From assembly GCA_963767285.1 (NCBI GenBank), contig CAVYDJ010000003.1:434001-498000 (forward strand): DNA of 64,000 nucleotides, read 5' to 3'. Below are positions 7,518 through 15,598 of this stretch, piece by piece. Position numbers and translations under genes: made by a program. Origin of the DNA: WHSW01 sp963767285. GTDB lineage: Bacteria; Actinomycetota; Thermoleophilia; Solirubrobacterales; 70-9. Below the pieces are notes generated by a model. The model did no database searches. It was given only the letters and a program-made list of their open reading frames with translations, and was not told where the DNA came from. Numbering within the stretch: position 1 is the stretch's first letter; every line of letters starts with the position of its first letter.

Positions 7518-9134
7518 TCACTCGCAGTACGGGCGTCCGTCTGTAGCGTCGCGGCCGGTGATGCCGGCGCACGCGGCGAGGATGTGCAGGCGGGTCGCGA
7601 GGTCGGCTTGGAGCGGGGGCACGGCGGCGACCGCGGGATCGACCGCGAGGTTGTCGAGCTGGTACGGGTCCGTCTGGAGGTCGTAGAGCTCGTACTCAGG
7701 GCGGTCGCACTCGCCGGTCTGGCGGTTGACGCGGTCGAGCTCGACGTAGACGTAGCGCTTCGTGCGCAGGGCGTCGTAGAAGTTGTTGAGCCCGCGCTCG
7801 GGCGGGATCTCGCCGCAGGTCCGGACGCCGCCGAGCTGGTAGAAGAGCGTCCGGCCGTGGATCCAGTCGGGCCGGTCGCCCTTCAGCAGCGGGACCAGCG
7901 AGCGGCCGTCGAGCGTGCGGCAGGCGCCCGCGGCGGTGCAGGGCGCGGCGTCCGCGAGGTCCAGGATCGTCGCTGTGAGGTCGACGTTGTTGACCGGGGT
8001 GGTGACGGCGGGCGGCGGGCCGAGGCCCTGGGCAGCCGGCATGCGGATCAGCAGCGGGACGCGCAGTGCCTCCTCGTAGGGGAAGACCTTGTTGAGGAAG
8101 ATCCGGTGCTCGCCGAAGAAGTAGCCGTTGTCAGAGGTGAAGACGATGGCCGTGTCGTCGAGCGCGCCCTGGCGGTCGAGCTGCTTGACGAGCTCTCCGA
8201 TCCCGCGGTCGACGGTGGGCAGGGTCGCGGTCGCGCAGCGCAGGCCACGCTTCAGGTTGCGGCGGCGGGTGTGGCCGAGCGGCGGCCGCGTCGCAACCCA
8301 GTCGGGCTTGTCGGCGATCTCCGACTCGTCGAAGGAGGGTGGCTTCGGGAGCTTGAGGTTCTTGAACGGCTCGTAGGCGGCGGCGTCCTCGGGTTGGGGA
8401 AGGCCCTGGCCGCAGGGGCCGGAGGCCGGGAAGTTGGAGGAGTGGGGCGCGAGGTGGGCGACCATGAGGAAGAAGGGGCGGGGATCGGCCTGCGCGTCGC
8501 GGACGAAGTCGAGCGCGGCGCGGTTGATGACGCGGGTCGAGTAGCCGGTCTGGCCGGTGCCGGCGACGACGGGGGCGCCGTTGTCGGAGAAGTTGGCGCC
8601 GAGGTACTGGGTCTGCGAGCCGACGTAGCCGAACCAGTCCTCGATCCCGGGCGGTGCGGCGTAGCCGGCGCCGGTCTCGTAGTACTGGCCCTGCGGGGGC
8701 TCGCGGTCGTAGTTGAGCAAGAAGCGCCCGGCGTGGCCGGTGCGATAGCCGGCTGCCTGCAGCCAGGAGTAGATGGTCGAATCCTTGTCGTTCAGCGCGG
8801 CGTAGCCGGGCTCGTTGTCGAGGACGCCGGAGTTGTGGGGGTACTGGCCGGTCAGGAAGCCGGCGCGCGAGGGACAGCAGAGGGGGCTGGAGACGATGCT
8901 GTTGGTGAAGGTGGTGCCGGGCGCGGCGAGCTGCTTCAGCGTTTTCGGCATCGCGCCGAGCTCGTAGAGCTCGGCGACGGTCTGGTCGTCGGTGAGGACG
9001 ACGATGACGTTCGGGCGGGCGTCCGCGCCGGCGCGCTCGGCGCCGGAGGTCGCCGCCGTGGTGGCGCCGATCGCCGTGACCGTGGTCGCGAGCGCGATCG
9101 CCAGCGCCGTCCGTGTCCGTCTGCCTCGATTCAT
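7518..9134 (-). CDS. Secreted sulfatase (formylglycine-type)
   Basis: Taking the ATG at 9134 (a GTG at 9155 is also possible) gives 538 residues. An N-terminal MNRGRRTRT stretch and hydrophobic core form an export signal. The mature enzyme opens with RPNVIVVLTDDQ, whose Asp pair binds the active-site metal, and has the sulfatase signature C86-C-P-S-R90, whose first Cys is converted to formylglycine. Further family motifs include TGQYPHNSGV, DNGYFFGEH and GRSLVPLL. It should hydrolyse sulfate esters outside the cell; the closest general resemblance is to arylsulfatase / N-acetylglucosamine-6-sulfatase-like enzymes. The substrate is unknown. Three sulfotransferases occur later in the window. 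Confidence 0.92.
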   Translation of the reverse strand: MNRGRRTRTALAIALATTVTAIGATTAATSGAERAGADARPNVIVVLTDDQTVAELYELGAMPKTLKQLAAPGTTFTNSIVSSPLCCPSRAGFLTGQYPHNSGVLDNEPGYAALNDKDSTIYSWLQAAGYRTGHAGRFLLNYDREPPQGQYYETGAGYAAPPGIEDWFGYVGSQTQYLGANFSDNGAPVVAGTGQTGYSTRVINRAALDFVRDAQADPRPFFLMVAHLAPHSSNFPASGPCGQGLPQPEDAAAYEPFKNLKLPKPPSFDESEIADKPDWVATRPPLGHTRRRNLKRGLRCATATLPTVDRGIGELVKQLDRQGALDDTAIVFTSDNGYFFGEHRIFLNKVFPYEEALRVPLLIRMPAAQGLGPPPAVTTPVNNVDLTATILDLADAAPCTAAGACRTLDGRSLVPLLKGDRPDWIHGRTLFYQLGGVRTCGEIPPERGLNNFYDALRTKRYVYVELDRVNRQTGECDRPEYELYDLQTDPYQLDNLAVDPAVAAVPPLQADLATRLHILAACAGITGRDATDGRPYCE

Positions 9135-9255
9135 GCTTGCCTGCCCGCCGCGCACAGTAGATGAGCACGTGGGCGGCAGCGGAGTTTCGGCGTCGGCAAG
9201 GCGGGCACAGGGAGAAGGCCGCCGTCAGGCGGCTGCAACCGACGAAAGGAACACC

Positions 9256-9435
9256 ATGGGTGAGAACATCGATGAAGCGAAGGGCCGCGTGAAGGAGGCC
9301 GCCGGCGATCTGACCGACGACGACAGCCTCAAGAACGAGGGCAAGGTCGATCAGGCGGCGAGCAGCGTCAAGGAGACCGTCGGCGATGCGGCCGACAAGG
9401 TCAAGGACGTCGTCAACCCCGACGACGACAAGTAG
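9256..9435 (+). CDS. CsbD-family stress protein
   Basis: This 59-residue, highly charged protein (MGENIDEAKGRVKEAAG...) matches the CsbD family, small hydrophilic proteins induced by general stress in many bacteria, of unknown biochemical function. The ATG has a good ribosome binding site (GAAAGGA ending six bases upstream). A GCCGCC-GTCA-GGCGGC hairpin sits in the leader at 9218-9233. Upstream there is a loose resemblance to alternative-sigma promoters (AGTTTC and GGGCAC), too weak to call. It is divergent from the sulfatase gene. Confidence 0.88.
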   Translation: MGENIDEAKGRVKEAAGDLTDDDSLKNEGKVDQAASSVKETVGDAADKVKDVVNPDDDK

Positions 9436-9450
9436 GCACGTCGCGCGGGG

Positions 9451-9657
9451 TCAGTCCTCGCGCGCGTACGGGTTGAAGCTGGGGTCGGCCTCGGCGATCG
9501 CGGCGGCGTCACCCGATTCGACCGCCCGTCGCCGGGCCGCCAGCGGCCCGATCCGGCCCGACGAGAAGAGGCCGGCGATCACGAAGTCGGCGATCCCGAG
9601 CGCGACGGCCGCGAAGGCGACGGGCGTGACCAGGAACCCGAGCGCGATCCCGAGCAC
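9451..9657 (-). CDS. Small membrane protein, probably truncated at its 5' end by a frameshift
   Basis: The GTG at 9657 gives 68 residues: a long hydrophobic segment (LGIALGFLVTPVAFAAVALG), a second short one and a polar tail ending NPYARED. The same frame continues upstream as GHILYLSGAITVV, clearly coding-like, but without a start codon. An ATG at 9737 in a neighbouring frame begins MPPPTIAEQDSVRR, and joining the two frames near 9695 gives a natural-looking small membrane protein of about 95 residues. The join requires one missing base. So this is either a broken gene or an assembly error. Function unknown. It converges on the csbD-like gene. Confidence 0.5.
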   Translation of the reverse strand: MLGIALGFLVTPVAFAAVALGIADFVIAGLFSSGRIGPLAARRRAVESGDAAAIAEADPSFNPYARED

Positions 9658-9949
9658 GACGGTGATCGCGCCGGAGAGGTACAGGATGTGACCAGGCGGC
9701 GGACGCTGTCTTGCTCGGCGATCGTCGGTGGCGGCATGGCGCAGCCTAACCCGCGCGGCGGGTCGATCCGCTCGAGGATCACGCGTGCCCGGGCCATCCG
9801 CCGTGAGCTGCAGTCGCTCTCCGACCGCGAGCCCTGCGCCTGCGAACGGGAGGGTCGGGACGTGATTTGGTGCTCGGACGAGATTCGTGGATGCGGCTGA
9901 ACTTCGGCGGGCGCGCGGCGACCCGCTGTCGTGAAATCTCGCGCGAACA

Positions 9950-10039
9950 TGGGGGAGGTGGGATCGAACCCACTCAGGCTTCGGCCATCGGATTTACAGT
10001 CGCGACCCGGCTCGTGCCACTCGGGCGTTCAGCTCCCGA
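9950..10039 (-). pseudogene. tRNA-Tyr-like element (anticodon GTA), probably degenerate
   Basis: Read on the minus strand, the element has a CTGTAAA anticodon loop with GTA at 9995-9997. It also has a short variable-arm hairpin (GGC-CGAA-GCC), a T-arm GTGGG-TTCGAT-CCCAC and a D-arm CCCG/CGGG with a conserved GTGG. Faults are a bulged base in the anticodon stem, a T-loop of six instead of seven bases, an acceptor stem pairing at only five of seven positions, and extra bases between acceptor and D-arm. I see a tRNA ancestry, but a functional tRNA-Tyr is doubtful. Confidence 0.4.
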
Positions 10040-10293
10040 ACAGGGCGGTCGAATCTAGAGCCAGTCGGGTCGGGGCCGTAGAGCGATTGAAAGGATCGCC
10101 GCCGCTGGCTCGATCTCGTACTCGGAGTACTTCGTGTCCTCCGAGACGGATGGTGTTGGTGGCCTCGACCGCCGCGCTCGGGATGCACCGGCGCCGAACA
10201 TCCACCGACCAGGACAAAGAGCGCAGTCGAAATCGGCCGGGAGCCCGGAACCACTTGGTCGTGCCGGTCCAGCTCTGAATCCGCCGCTTGCCC

Positions 10294-10375
10294 GTGTGAG
10301 TGACCGACAGCGGTCAGACCGGATGCGCTGTAAACGCATTGGCTATGCCTTGCAGGTTCGATCCTGCCTCGCCCA
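10294..10375 (+). tRNA. tRNA-Tyr-like element (anticodon GTA)
   Basis: The anticodon arm is perfect (ATGCG-CTGTAAA-CGCAT, GTA at 10330-10332). A type II variable arm follows (GGC-TAT-GCC), then a T-arm GCAGG-TTCGAT-CCTGC and a 3' CTCGCCC-A that pairs with GTGTGAG at six of seven positions. The D-arm can form CCG/CGG around a loop containing GG. As in the element at 9950-10039, the T-loop has six bases rather than seven. The stems differ in sequence from that element but pair equally well. It may be a divergent or decayed tRNA-Tyr, or a real one with an assembly error. Confidence 0.4.
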
Positions 10376-10652
10376 TGATAGCGACGGACGAGCCGCGCTG
10401 GCGCGGCGACCAAGTACGAGCGAGGCTGGGTCAGCGGGGCCAAGCGATCGTCGACCAGACGCGCCGGATGACCGATTCCGCACAGGCCTTCTTCGAAGCG
10501 GGGTTCCAGAATGGCAGCAGGTTGATCAGCCGGCCCGACGGCCCGGGCCGACATGATCGTGTGCAGTTACGAGCGTCCGAGTGGGCGAAGTGCCGGAGAG
10601 CGGAATCCGCTGCGACGCGCGGAGGCGCGGACCCGGTTACCTTTGGCCGGCG

Positions 10653-11435
10653 ATGGCCGCCTCGGATGTAGTTGTCCTCGCCGCCGGACGCGGCGCTCGC
10701 CTTGGCGAGCACGGCGCCGAAACGCCGAAGTGGCTGCTCGAGGTCGGCGGCGCGCCGATCGCGGCGCGCCAGCTCGCCGCTCTGGCCGCGGTCGAGCGCG
10801 ACCTCCCGGGGCGGCTTGGCGCCGTCCGCGTCGTCACCGGCCACGCCGAGGGCGAGATCGAGCGCTTCCTCGAGCCGGGCTTCGGACTCCCGGTTACCAC
10901 CCTCTTCAATCCCGAGTACGCCCGGCTCAACAACTGGTACTCGGTCCTGCTCGCGCTGCGCGAGCGCTCGCCCGGGTGCAATTCGGTCGTGATCGTCAAC
11001 AGCGACCTGTTCGCGGACGCCGCCTGGTTCGAGAGCTTCTTCAGGGACGCGCTGTCGACCGACCGGGAGTCGCTGATCGGCGTCGACCTCGAGCGCGAGC
11101 TGACCGACGAGTCGATGAAGGTGGGCGCCGCGAACGGCTCGGAGCCTGGGCCGCTCACCCTGGCGGAGATCGGCAAGATCGGCGTCGCCGATCCGGTCGG
11201 CGAGTACGTCGGCCTGCTGCTCGCGCGCGGCGAGGCCCTCCGCGACCTGCAGGCGAGCCTCGAGACGTTCATCGATCGGCCGGAGCGGGCCGACGCCTGG
11301 TACGAGCACGCGGTCGGCGAGACGGCAAGCGCGGGAACGCCCTGGTGGATCTGGCCGACCCCGAGCAGCCGCTGGGTCGAGATCGACGACGCCGCGGACT
11401 ACTCGGCCGCACAGCGAATCGGAGCTGGGGCCTAG
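10653..11435 (+). CDS. Sugar/alcohol-phosphate nucleotidyltransferase (LicC-like)
   Basis: The ATG at 10653 (260 residues) places VVVLAAGRGARLGEH, the nucleotide-binding loop, at the N-terminus. An in-frame ATG at 10581 would add a Pro/Arg-rich prefix without family character. The PKWLLEVGG motif and the NPEYARLNNWYSVL segment resemble CTP:phosphocholine cytidylyltransferases such as LicC, and VNSDLF supplies the metal-binding Asp. It is directly followed by a glycerol-1-phosphate dehydrogenase and a CDP-glycerol glycerophosphotransferase. My inference is that it makes CDP-glycerol from glycerol phosphate and CTP. The nucleotide and substrate are not proven by the sequence. Confidence 0.78.
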   Translation: MAASDVVVLAAGRGARLGEHGAETPKWLLEVGGAPIAARQLAALAAVERDLPGRLGAVRVVTGHAEGEIERFLEPGFGLPVTTLFNPEYARLNNWYSVLLALRERSPGCNSVVIVNSDLFADAAWFESFFRDALSTDRESLIGVDLERELTDESMKVGAANGSEPGPLTLAEIGKIGVADPVGEYVGLLLARGEALRDLQASLETFIDRPERADAWYEHAVGETASAGTPWWIWPTPSSRWVEIDDAADYSAAQRIGAGA

Positions 11436-12479
11436 ATGCATTCGCGTGCGATCGCGACGCCGCGGCTGCTGGAGATCGGCGAGGGCAGCCTCGGCGCGGT
11501 GCCCCAGTTGCTGGAGCGCCACAGGTTCGACCTCACGCGCGTCTGCGTCGGCAGCGGTTGCGGCCCGACGATGCCGCTCGGCGCCGCGGTCGCCGACGAC
11601 CTCAGGGCGGCGGGCGTCGACGTGATCCTGCGGACGGACCTCGACGGTCACCTCGATCAGGCCGGCGAGCTCGCGGGAGCGATCGTCAAGAGCGACATCT
11701 CGCTCATGGTCGGAGTCGGCGGCGGGCGGGTGATCGACACCGCGAAGCTCGCGGCCTCGCGAACCGGGATCGAGTTCGTCAGCGTCCCGACGGCGATTTC
11801 CCACGACGGGATCAGCTCGCCGGTCGCCTCCCTCGTGCACCCGGAGAGCGGCCGTCGCTCCTACGCGGCGACGATGCCGGCCGGGATCATCGTCGACATC
11901 GGAACCGCAAACTCGGCGCCCGGCCGGATGATCCGCGCGGGGGTCGGCGACCTCGCCAGCAACCTGACCGCGGTGCTCGACTGGCGCCTTGCCGACCGGG
12001 GCGGCCACGACCGCTACGACGCCTTCTCGGCGATGATCGCCGAGAGCGCGGCCAGGCCGGCGCTCGAGCTCGAGGACGTCGACGCGCCCGAGAGCCGGGA
12101 GTGGATCGCCAAGGGCCTGCTGCTCAGCGGCCTGGCGATGGCCGCGGCGGGCACGAGCCGGCCGTGCTCCGGCGCCGAGCACCTGATCAGCCACAGCCTC
12201 GACGCGATGCTCGCCGAGCGCGCGGCCCTGCACGGCGAGCAGGTCGCGCTCGGCTGCCTGGTCTCCGCGGCGGCGCACGGCTCTGACCTGCACGAACCGT
12301 TTCGAGCCCTGTTCGAGCGGGTCGGACTCCCCACGCACCCGCGCGACGTCGGCATCACCGACGCCGAGATGGTCGAGGCGATCGCCGCGGCGCCGGGGAC
12401 CCGGCCGCGGCGTTACACGGTCCTGACCGATTACGAGGGCGACCTCGGCGAGCTCGCCGAGCGCGCCTTCGCGCCCTGA
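11436..12479 (+). CDS. sn-Glycerol-1-phosphate dehydrogenase (EgsA/AraM family)
   Basis: This 347-residue enzyme of the iron-alcohol-dehydrogenase/dehydroquinate-synthase fold begins exactly one base after the previous stop. It has the nucleotide-binding GVGGGRVID (93-101), the family motif VPTAISHDGISSP (about 117-129), and likely metal ligands Asp172 (GDLASN), His249 (GAEHLISH) and His266 (LHGEQV). G1P dehydrogenases reduce dihydroxyacetone phosphate to sn-glycerol-1-phosphate, the archaeal enantiomer; bacterial AraM does the same reaction. Its place between a nucleotidyltransferase and two glycerophosphotransferases suggests it supplies glycerol phosphate for a wall polymer rather than for lipids. 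This is inference. Confidence 0.85.
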   Translation: MHSRAIATPRLLEIGEGSLGAVPQLLERHRFDLTRVCVGSGCGPTMPLGAAVADDLRAAGVDVILRTDLDGHLDQAGELAGAIVKSDISLMVGVGGGRVIDTAKLAASRTGIEFVSVPTAISHDGISSPVASLVHPESGRRSYAATMPAGIIVDIGTANSAPGRMIRAGVGDLASNLTAVLDWRLADRGGHDRYDAFSAMIAESAARPALELEDVDAPESREWIAKGLLLSGLAMAAAGTSRPCSGAEHLISHSLDAMLAERAALHGEQVALGCLVSAAAHGSDLHEPFRALFERVGLPTHPRDVGITDAEMVEAIAAAPGTRPRRYTVLTDYEGDLGELAERAFAP

Positions 12480-12484
12480 GCCCG

Positions 12485-13612
12485 ATGCGGGCGGGCCGAG
12501 TGCCGCTCCTGCGCCGCGGCATCGCCGCCGCGCGCCGCGTCGACCCGCGCGTGATCCTCTTCGAGAGCTGGCACGGGGCCTACAACGACAGCCCGCGCGC
12601 GATCTCGGAGGCGCTGCACCGGCAAGGGGCGGACTTCGAGCACGTCTGGGCGGTGGCGCCCGGCACCCCGGACCTGCCCGAGTCGGCGACCGTCGTGGAG
12701 CCGGACAGCCGCGCCTACCTCGAGGCGCTCGGCCGCGCGCGCTACGTGGTCACCAACAACACGATGCCCGGCTACTTCCGCAAGAGGGCCGCCACGACGT
12801 ACGTGCAGACCTGGCACGGGACGCCGCTGAAGCGGATCGCATTCGACATCCCCGGCCGCTCGCTCGCCAACCCGCCCAAGTACATGCGCGCGCTGGGCCG
12901 CGACATCGCCGCCTGGGACCACCTCGTCTCGCCGAACCCGTTCAGCTCCGACATCTTCCGCCGCGCCTTCCGCTTCGGGGGCGACGTCCTGGAGACCGGC
13001 TATCCGCGCAACGACCTGCTCTCGTCGGCCGACCGCGACGCGATCCGCGATCGCGTGCGCGCCGCGCTCGGGATCGAGCCGCGCGCGCGGGCGATCCTGT
13101 ACGCCCCGACCTGGCGCGACGACGCCGCGTTCTCGCTGGAGCTCGACATCGCCGCCCTGCTCGGCCGGCTCGGCGACGGCCACGTCCTGCTGCTGCGGGC
13201 CCACCAGCTCGTCGCGGACACGGTCGCCGCCGATCGCCGCCCCGGGTTGCTCGACGTGTCGGCCTATCCCGACAACCGCGACCTCTACCTCGCCGCCGAC
13301 GTCCTGATCACCGACTACTCGTCGGCGATGTTCGACTTCGCGGTCACCGGCAAGCCGATCCTCCTCTTCACCTACGACCTCGAGCGCTACCGCGATCAGC
13401 TGCGCGGTTTCTACTTCGACTTCGAGCGCGAGGCGCCCGGGCCGCTGCTGGCGACGAGCGCCGAGGTGATCGAGGCGCTGGAGGACCTCGAGGCGATCCG
13501 GCACCGCCACGTGGCCGCCTACGACGCCTTCCGCGAGCGTTTCTGCGGACTCGAGGACGGTCGCGCCGCCGAGCGCGTGATCGAAGCCGTGTTCGATCGA
13601 GGCGGCCCGTGA
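12485..13612 (+). CDS. CDP-glycerol glycerophosphotransferase, TagB/TagF-like
   Basis: This 375-residue protein consists of a single CDP-glycerol:poly(glycerophosphate) glycerophosphotransferase domain of about the usual length. Recognisable motifs are TWHGTPLKR (about 115), SPNPFSSDIFRRAF, TGYPRNDLL, LYAPTWRDD and DVLITDYSSAMFDF near the C-terminus, the last two belonging to the substrate-binding site. The enzyme transfers glycerol phosphate from CDP-glycerol to a growing chain or to a linkage unit at the cytoplasmic membrane. A close paralogue lies at 15595-16812. The gene follows the G1P dehydrogenase by five bases and overlaps the next gene by four. Confidence 0.9.
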   Translation: MRAGRVPLLRRGIAAARRVDPRVILFESWHGAYNDSPRAISEALHRQGADFEHVWAVAPGTPDLPESATVVEPDSRAYLEALGRARYVVTNNTMPGYFRKRAATTYVQTWHGTPLKRIAFDIPGRSLANPPKYMRALGRDIAAWDHLVSPNPFSSDIFRRAFRFGGDVLETGYPRNDLLSSADRDAIRDRVRAALGIEPRARAILYAPTWRDDAAFSLELDIAALLGRLGDGHVLLLRAHQLVADTVAADRRPGLLDVSAYPDNRDLYLAADVLITDYSSAMFDFAVTGKPILLFTYDLERYRDQLRGFYFDFEREAPGPLLATSAEVIEALEDLEAIRHRHVAAYDAFRERFCGLEDGRAAERVIEAVFDRGGP

Positions 13613-14495
13613 ACGACGAACTCCGGGTGGCCGCCGTGCTGCCAGTCGGGGTGGGCCCGCGCTGCTCGACGGCGCGCTGGCCGCGCTGCGCGCCCAGGAC
13701 CGCCCGCTCGACGAGCTGATCGTCGTCGACGACACCGACGACGGCGCGATCGCGGCACCGGACGGCGTCCGCGTCATGCGCACCGGCGGGCGCGGGCCCT
13801 ACGCCGCCCGCAACGCCGGCTGGCGGGCGGCCGACGCCGACGTCGTCCTCTTCTGCGACGTGCGCAGCCGCCCGCACCCGGACTGGGCGCGGCGCACAGC
13901 CGGCCTGTTCGCCGACCCCGGCGTGGCGGTCGCCGGCTCGGAGGTCGTGATCCGCGGCGGCTCGTCGCTCGCTGCGCGCGTCGGCGAGCGCCATCAGTTC
14001 TTCGCGCTGCGCAAGTACCTCGACGACCCGGTCTTCCGGCCCTACTTTCCGACCTGCAACCTCGCCGTCCGCCGCACGGACCTGGAGGCGGTCGGCGGCT
14101 TCGACGAGATCCGCAGCGGCGCCGACGCGACCCTCTGCTGGCGGATTCTCGACCGGCCCGGCAGGCGCCTTGCCGCCGTCCGCGAGGTGCTGATGGAGTG
14201 GGTGGCGCGGGATCGCATGCGCGACTACCTGGAGCAGAACTACCGCTACGGCAAGAGCCATCATGCGCTCCGCACCTCCTGGCGGGCCCAGGGCGCCCCG
14301 CAGCGCGACCCGGTCTCCCACCTGATGCTCGCCCGGCGCGCAAGCGGCGCCACGGTTCGCACGATCGCCGCGACGCTTCGCCGCCAGGACGAGCGCAGGC
14401 TCGACCTGGCCAGGCAATGGGGATGGCTCGCCTACGAGCTCGGGCTCCGCGTCGCGGTCGACCGGCAGGCGCTGCCGGGGGGCGAGTCGCGATGA
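13609..14495 (+). pseudogene. GT2 glycosyltransferase interrupted by a one-base frameshift
   Basis: A GTG at 13609, overlapping the previous stop, begins NDELRVAAVLPVG, a typical GT2 beginning. This frame soon loses sense, and the continuation PALLDGALAALRAQD ... DELIVVDDTDD is found one frame over from about 13650. From there the GT2 domain runs intact to 14495: ARNAGWRAADADVVLF, the DVRSRPHPDW acceptor region and GGFDEIRSGADATLC. Restoring one base near 13650 (for example CCCGGCG for CCCGCG) would give a normal protein of about 295 residues. The isolated downstream ATG at 13776 would lack the nucleotide-binding half. Either a recent mutation or a sequencing error. Confidence 0.7.
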
Positions 14496-15598
14496 GGGCG
14501 CTGTTCGTCGAACAGGGCCGGGCCATGGAAGGCGCGGCGATGGGCCTGATCCGGGTCCTGCACGCGTTGCGGGCAGGGCTCGAGGAGGCCGGCGGCGAGG
14601 TCGAGGCCGACGAGCTCTCGGTCCGTCCCTTCACCCGGTGGGAGCGGCGGTATGTGCGCTACGTGCCGGGGCTCGAGGGCGGGGGGTTCGGCTCGGTCCG
14701 CTGGCACCTGACTCGCGGCCGGGTGGCCAGGCGCGCGATCGAGCAGCGCCTGCGCGAGCGCCCAGCCGACGTGGTCCACATGACCACCGACCAGGTCGCG
14801 CTGGCGCTCGGCGGGCTGCGCGACCGGCTCCCGATCGTCCTCTCGCTCGACACGCTGACCGTGGACTGGGCGAAGGCGCGGCGCTACATCCCCCCGGAGG
14901 CCGAAACGCCGCGCTTCCTGAAGCCGCTCGGAGTGCTCGAGAAGCGCGCCCTCGAACGGGCTCCGCTGTCGATCGCGTGGACCGACACGGTCGCCGAGCG
15001 GATTCGCCGGCTGGCGCCGGACGCGCGGGTCGCCGTGTTGCACCCGGGGATCGACCTGCAGGCGTTTCGCCCGAGCACCGACCGATCGCGCTCGGGGCCC
15101 ACCCGGGTCCTGTTCGTCGGCGGACGGTGGGAGCAGAAGGGCGGCCCGCAGCTGCTCGAGGCGATGCGGCCGCTGCTCGGAGCCGCGGTCGAGCTCGACG
15201 TCGTCACCACCGACGAGGTCGAGCCGCTGGCCGGCCTCACCGTCCACGGCGGCGCGCCGGGAAGCGCGACGGTCGCGGAGCTGTTCGCCCGCGCCGACAT
15301 CTTCTGCCTGCCGACCTTCGTGGACGCGGCGCCCTTCGTGGTGGCCGAGGCGATGGCCTCCGGGCTCCCGGTGATCTCGACAACCGTGAACTCGATCCCC
15401 GAGCTGGTCGGAGATGCCGGCCTGCTGGTCGGCGCGGGCGACGTCGAGGGCCTGCGAGGCGCGCTCGAAACGCTGCTCGGAGACCCGGCGACGAGGGTCG
15501 ACATGGGCGCCGCAGGACGGGCGCGCGCCGAGGCGCACTACGACGCCCGCAAGAACACTCCCCGCCTGATCGAGCTGCTGCGCGAGGTCACCCGGTGA
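14492..15598 (+). CDS. GT4 glycosyltransferase
   Basis: The ATG at 14492 overlaps the preceding stop (ATGA) and gives 368 residues. The C-terminal GT-B half shows the family 4 features: VLFVGGRWEQKGG, then a VHGGAPGS loop and the ADIFCLPTFVDAAPFVVAEAMASGLPVI stretch with the E-x7-E pair that holds the donor nucleotide sugar. The N-terminal half has MALFVEQ-like and HMTTDQVAL acceptor-side motifs. It is part of a translationally coupled run from the nucleotidyltransferase through two glycerophosphotransferases, so it probably adds a sugar to the same polymer or its linkage unit. Confidence 0.88.
   Translation: MRALFVEQGRAMEGAAMGLIRVLHALRAGLEEAGGEVEADELSVRPFTRWERRYVRYVPGLEGGGFGSVRWHLTRGRVARRAIEQRLRERPADVVHMTTDQVALALGGLRDRLPIVLSLDTLTVDWAKARRYIPPEAETPRFLKPLGVLEKRALERAPLSIAWTDTVAERIRRLAPDARVAVLHPGIDLQAFRPSTDRSRSGPTRVLFVGGRWEQKGGPQLLEAMRPLLGAAVELDVVTTDEVEPLAGLTVHGGAPGSATVAELFARADIFCLPTFVDAAPFVVAEAMASGLPVISTTVNSIPELVGDAGLLVGAGDVEGLRGALETLLGDPATRVDMGAAGRARAEAHYDARKNTPRLIELLREVTR

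Larger units (their letters stand above)
9738..10652. other. Gene-poor interval with tRNA-like elements
   Basis: No open frame here looks like a real protein: the candidates are short, overlap each other and lack family similarity. The stretch contains two tRNA-like elements described separately (9950-10039 minus, 10294-10375 plus). Base composition is slightly less GC-rich than the flanking genes. No transposase, integrase or clear attachment repeat is visible. Confidence 0.6.

Noticed and set aside
7518..9164. Long plus-strand open frame opposite the sulfatase
   Set aside because: It is a GC-rich antisense shadow, without family similarity or start signals; the sulfatase motifs fix the minus strand.
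10400..10652. Further tRNA-like or coding signals upstream of the nucleotidyltransferase
   Set aside because: Scattered stem-loops and short frames only; no anticodon arm or protein family could be recognised.
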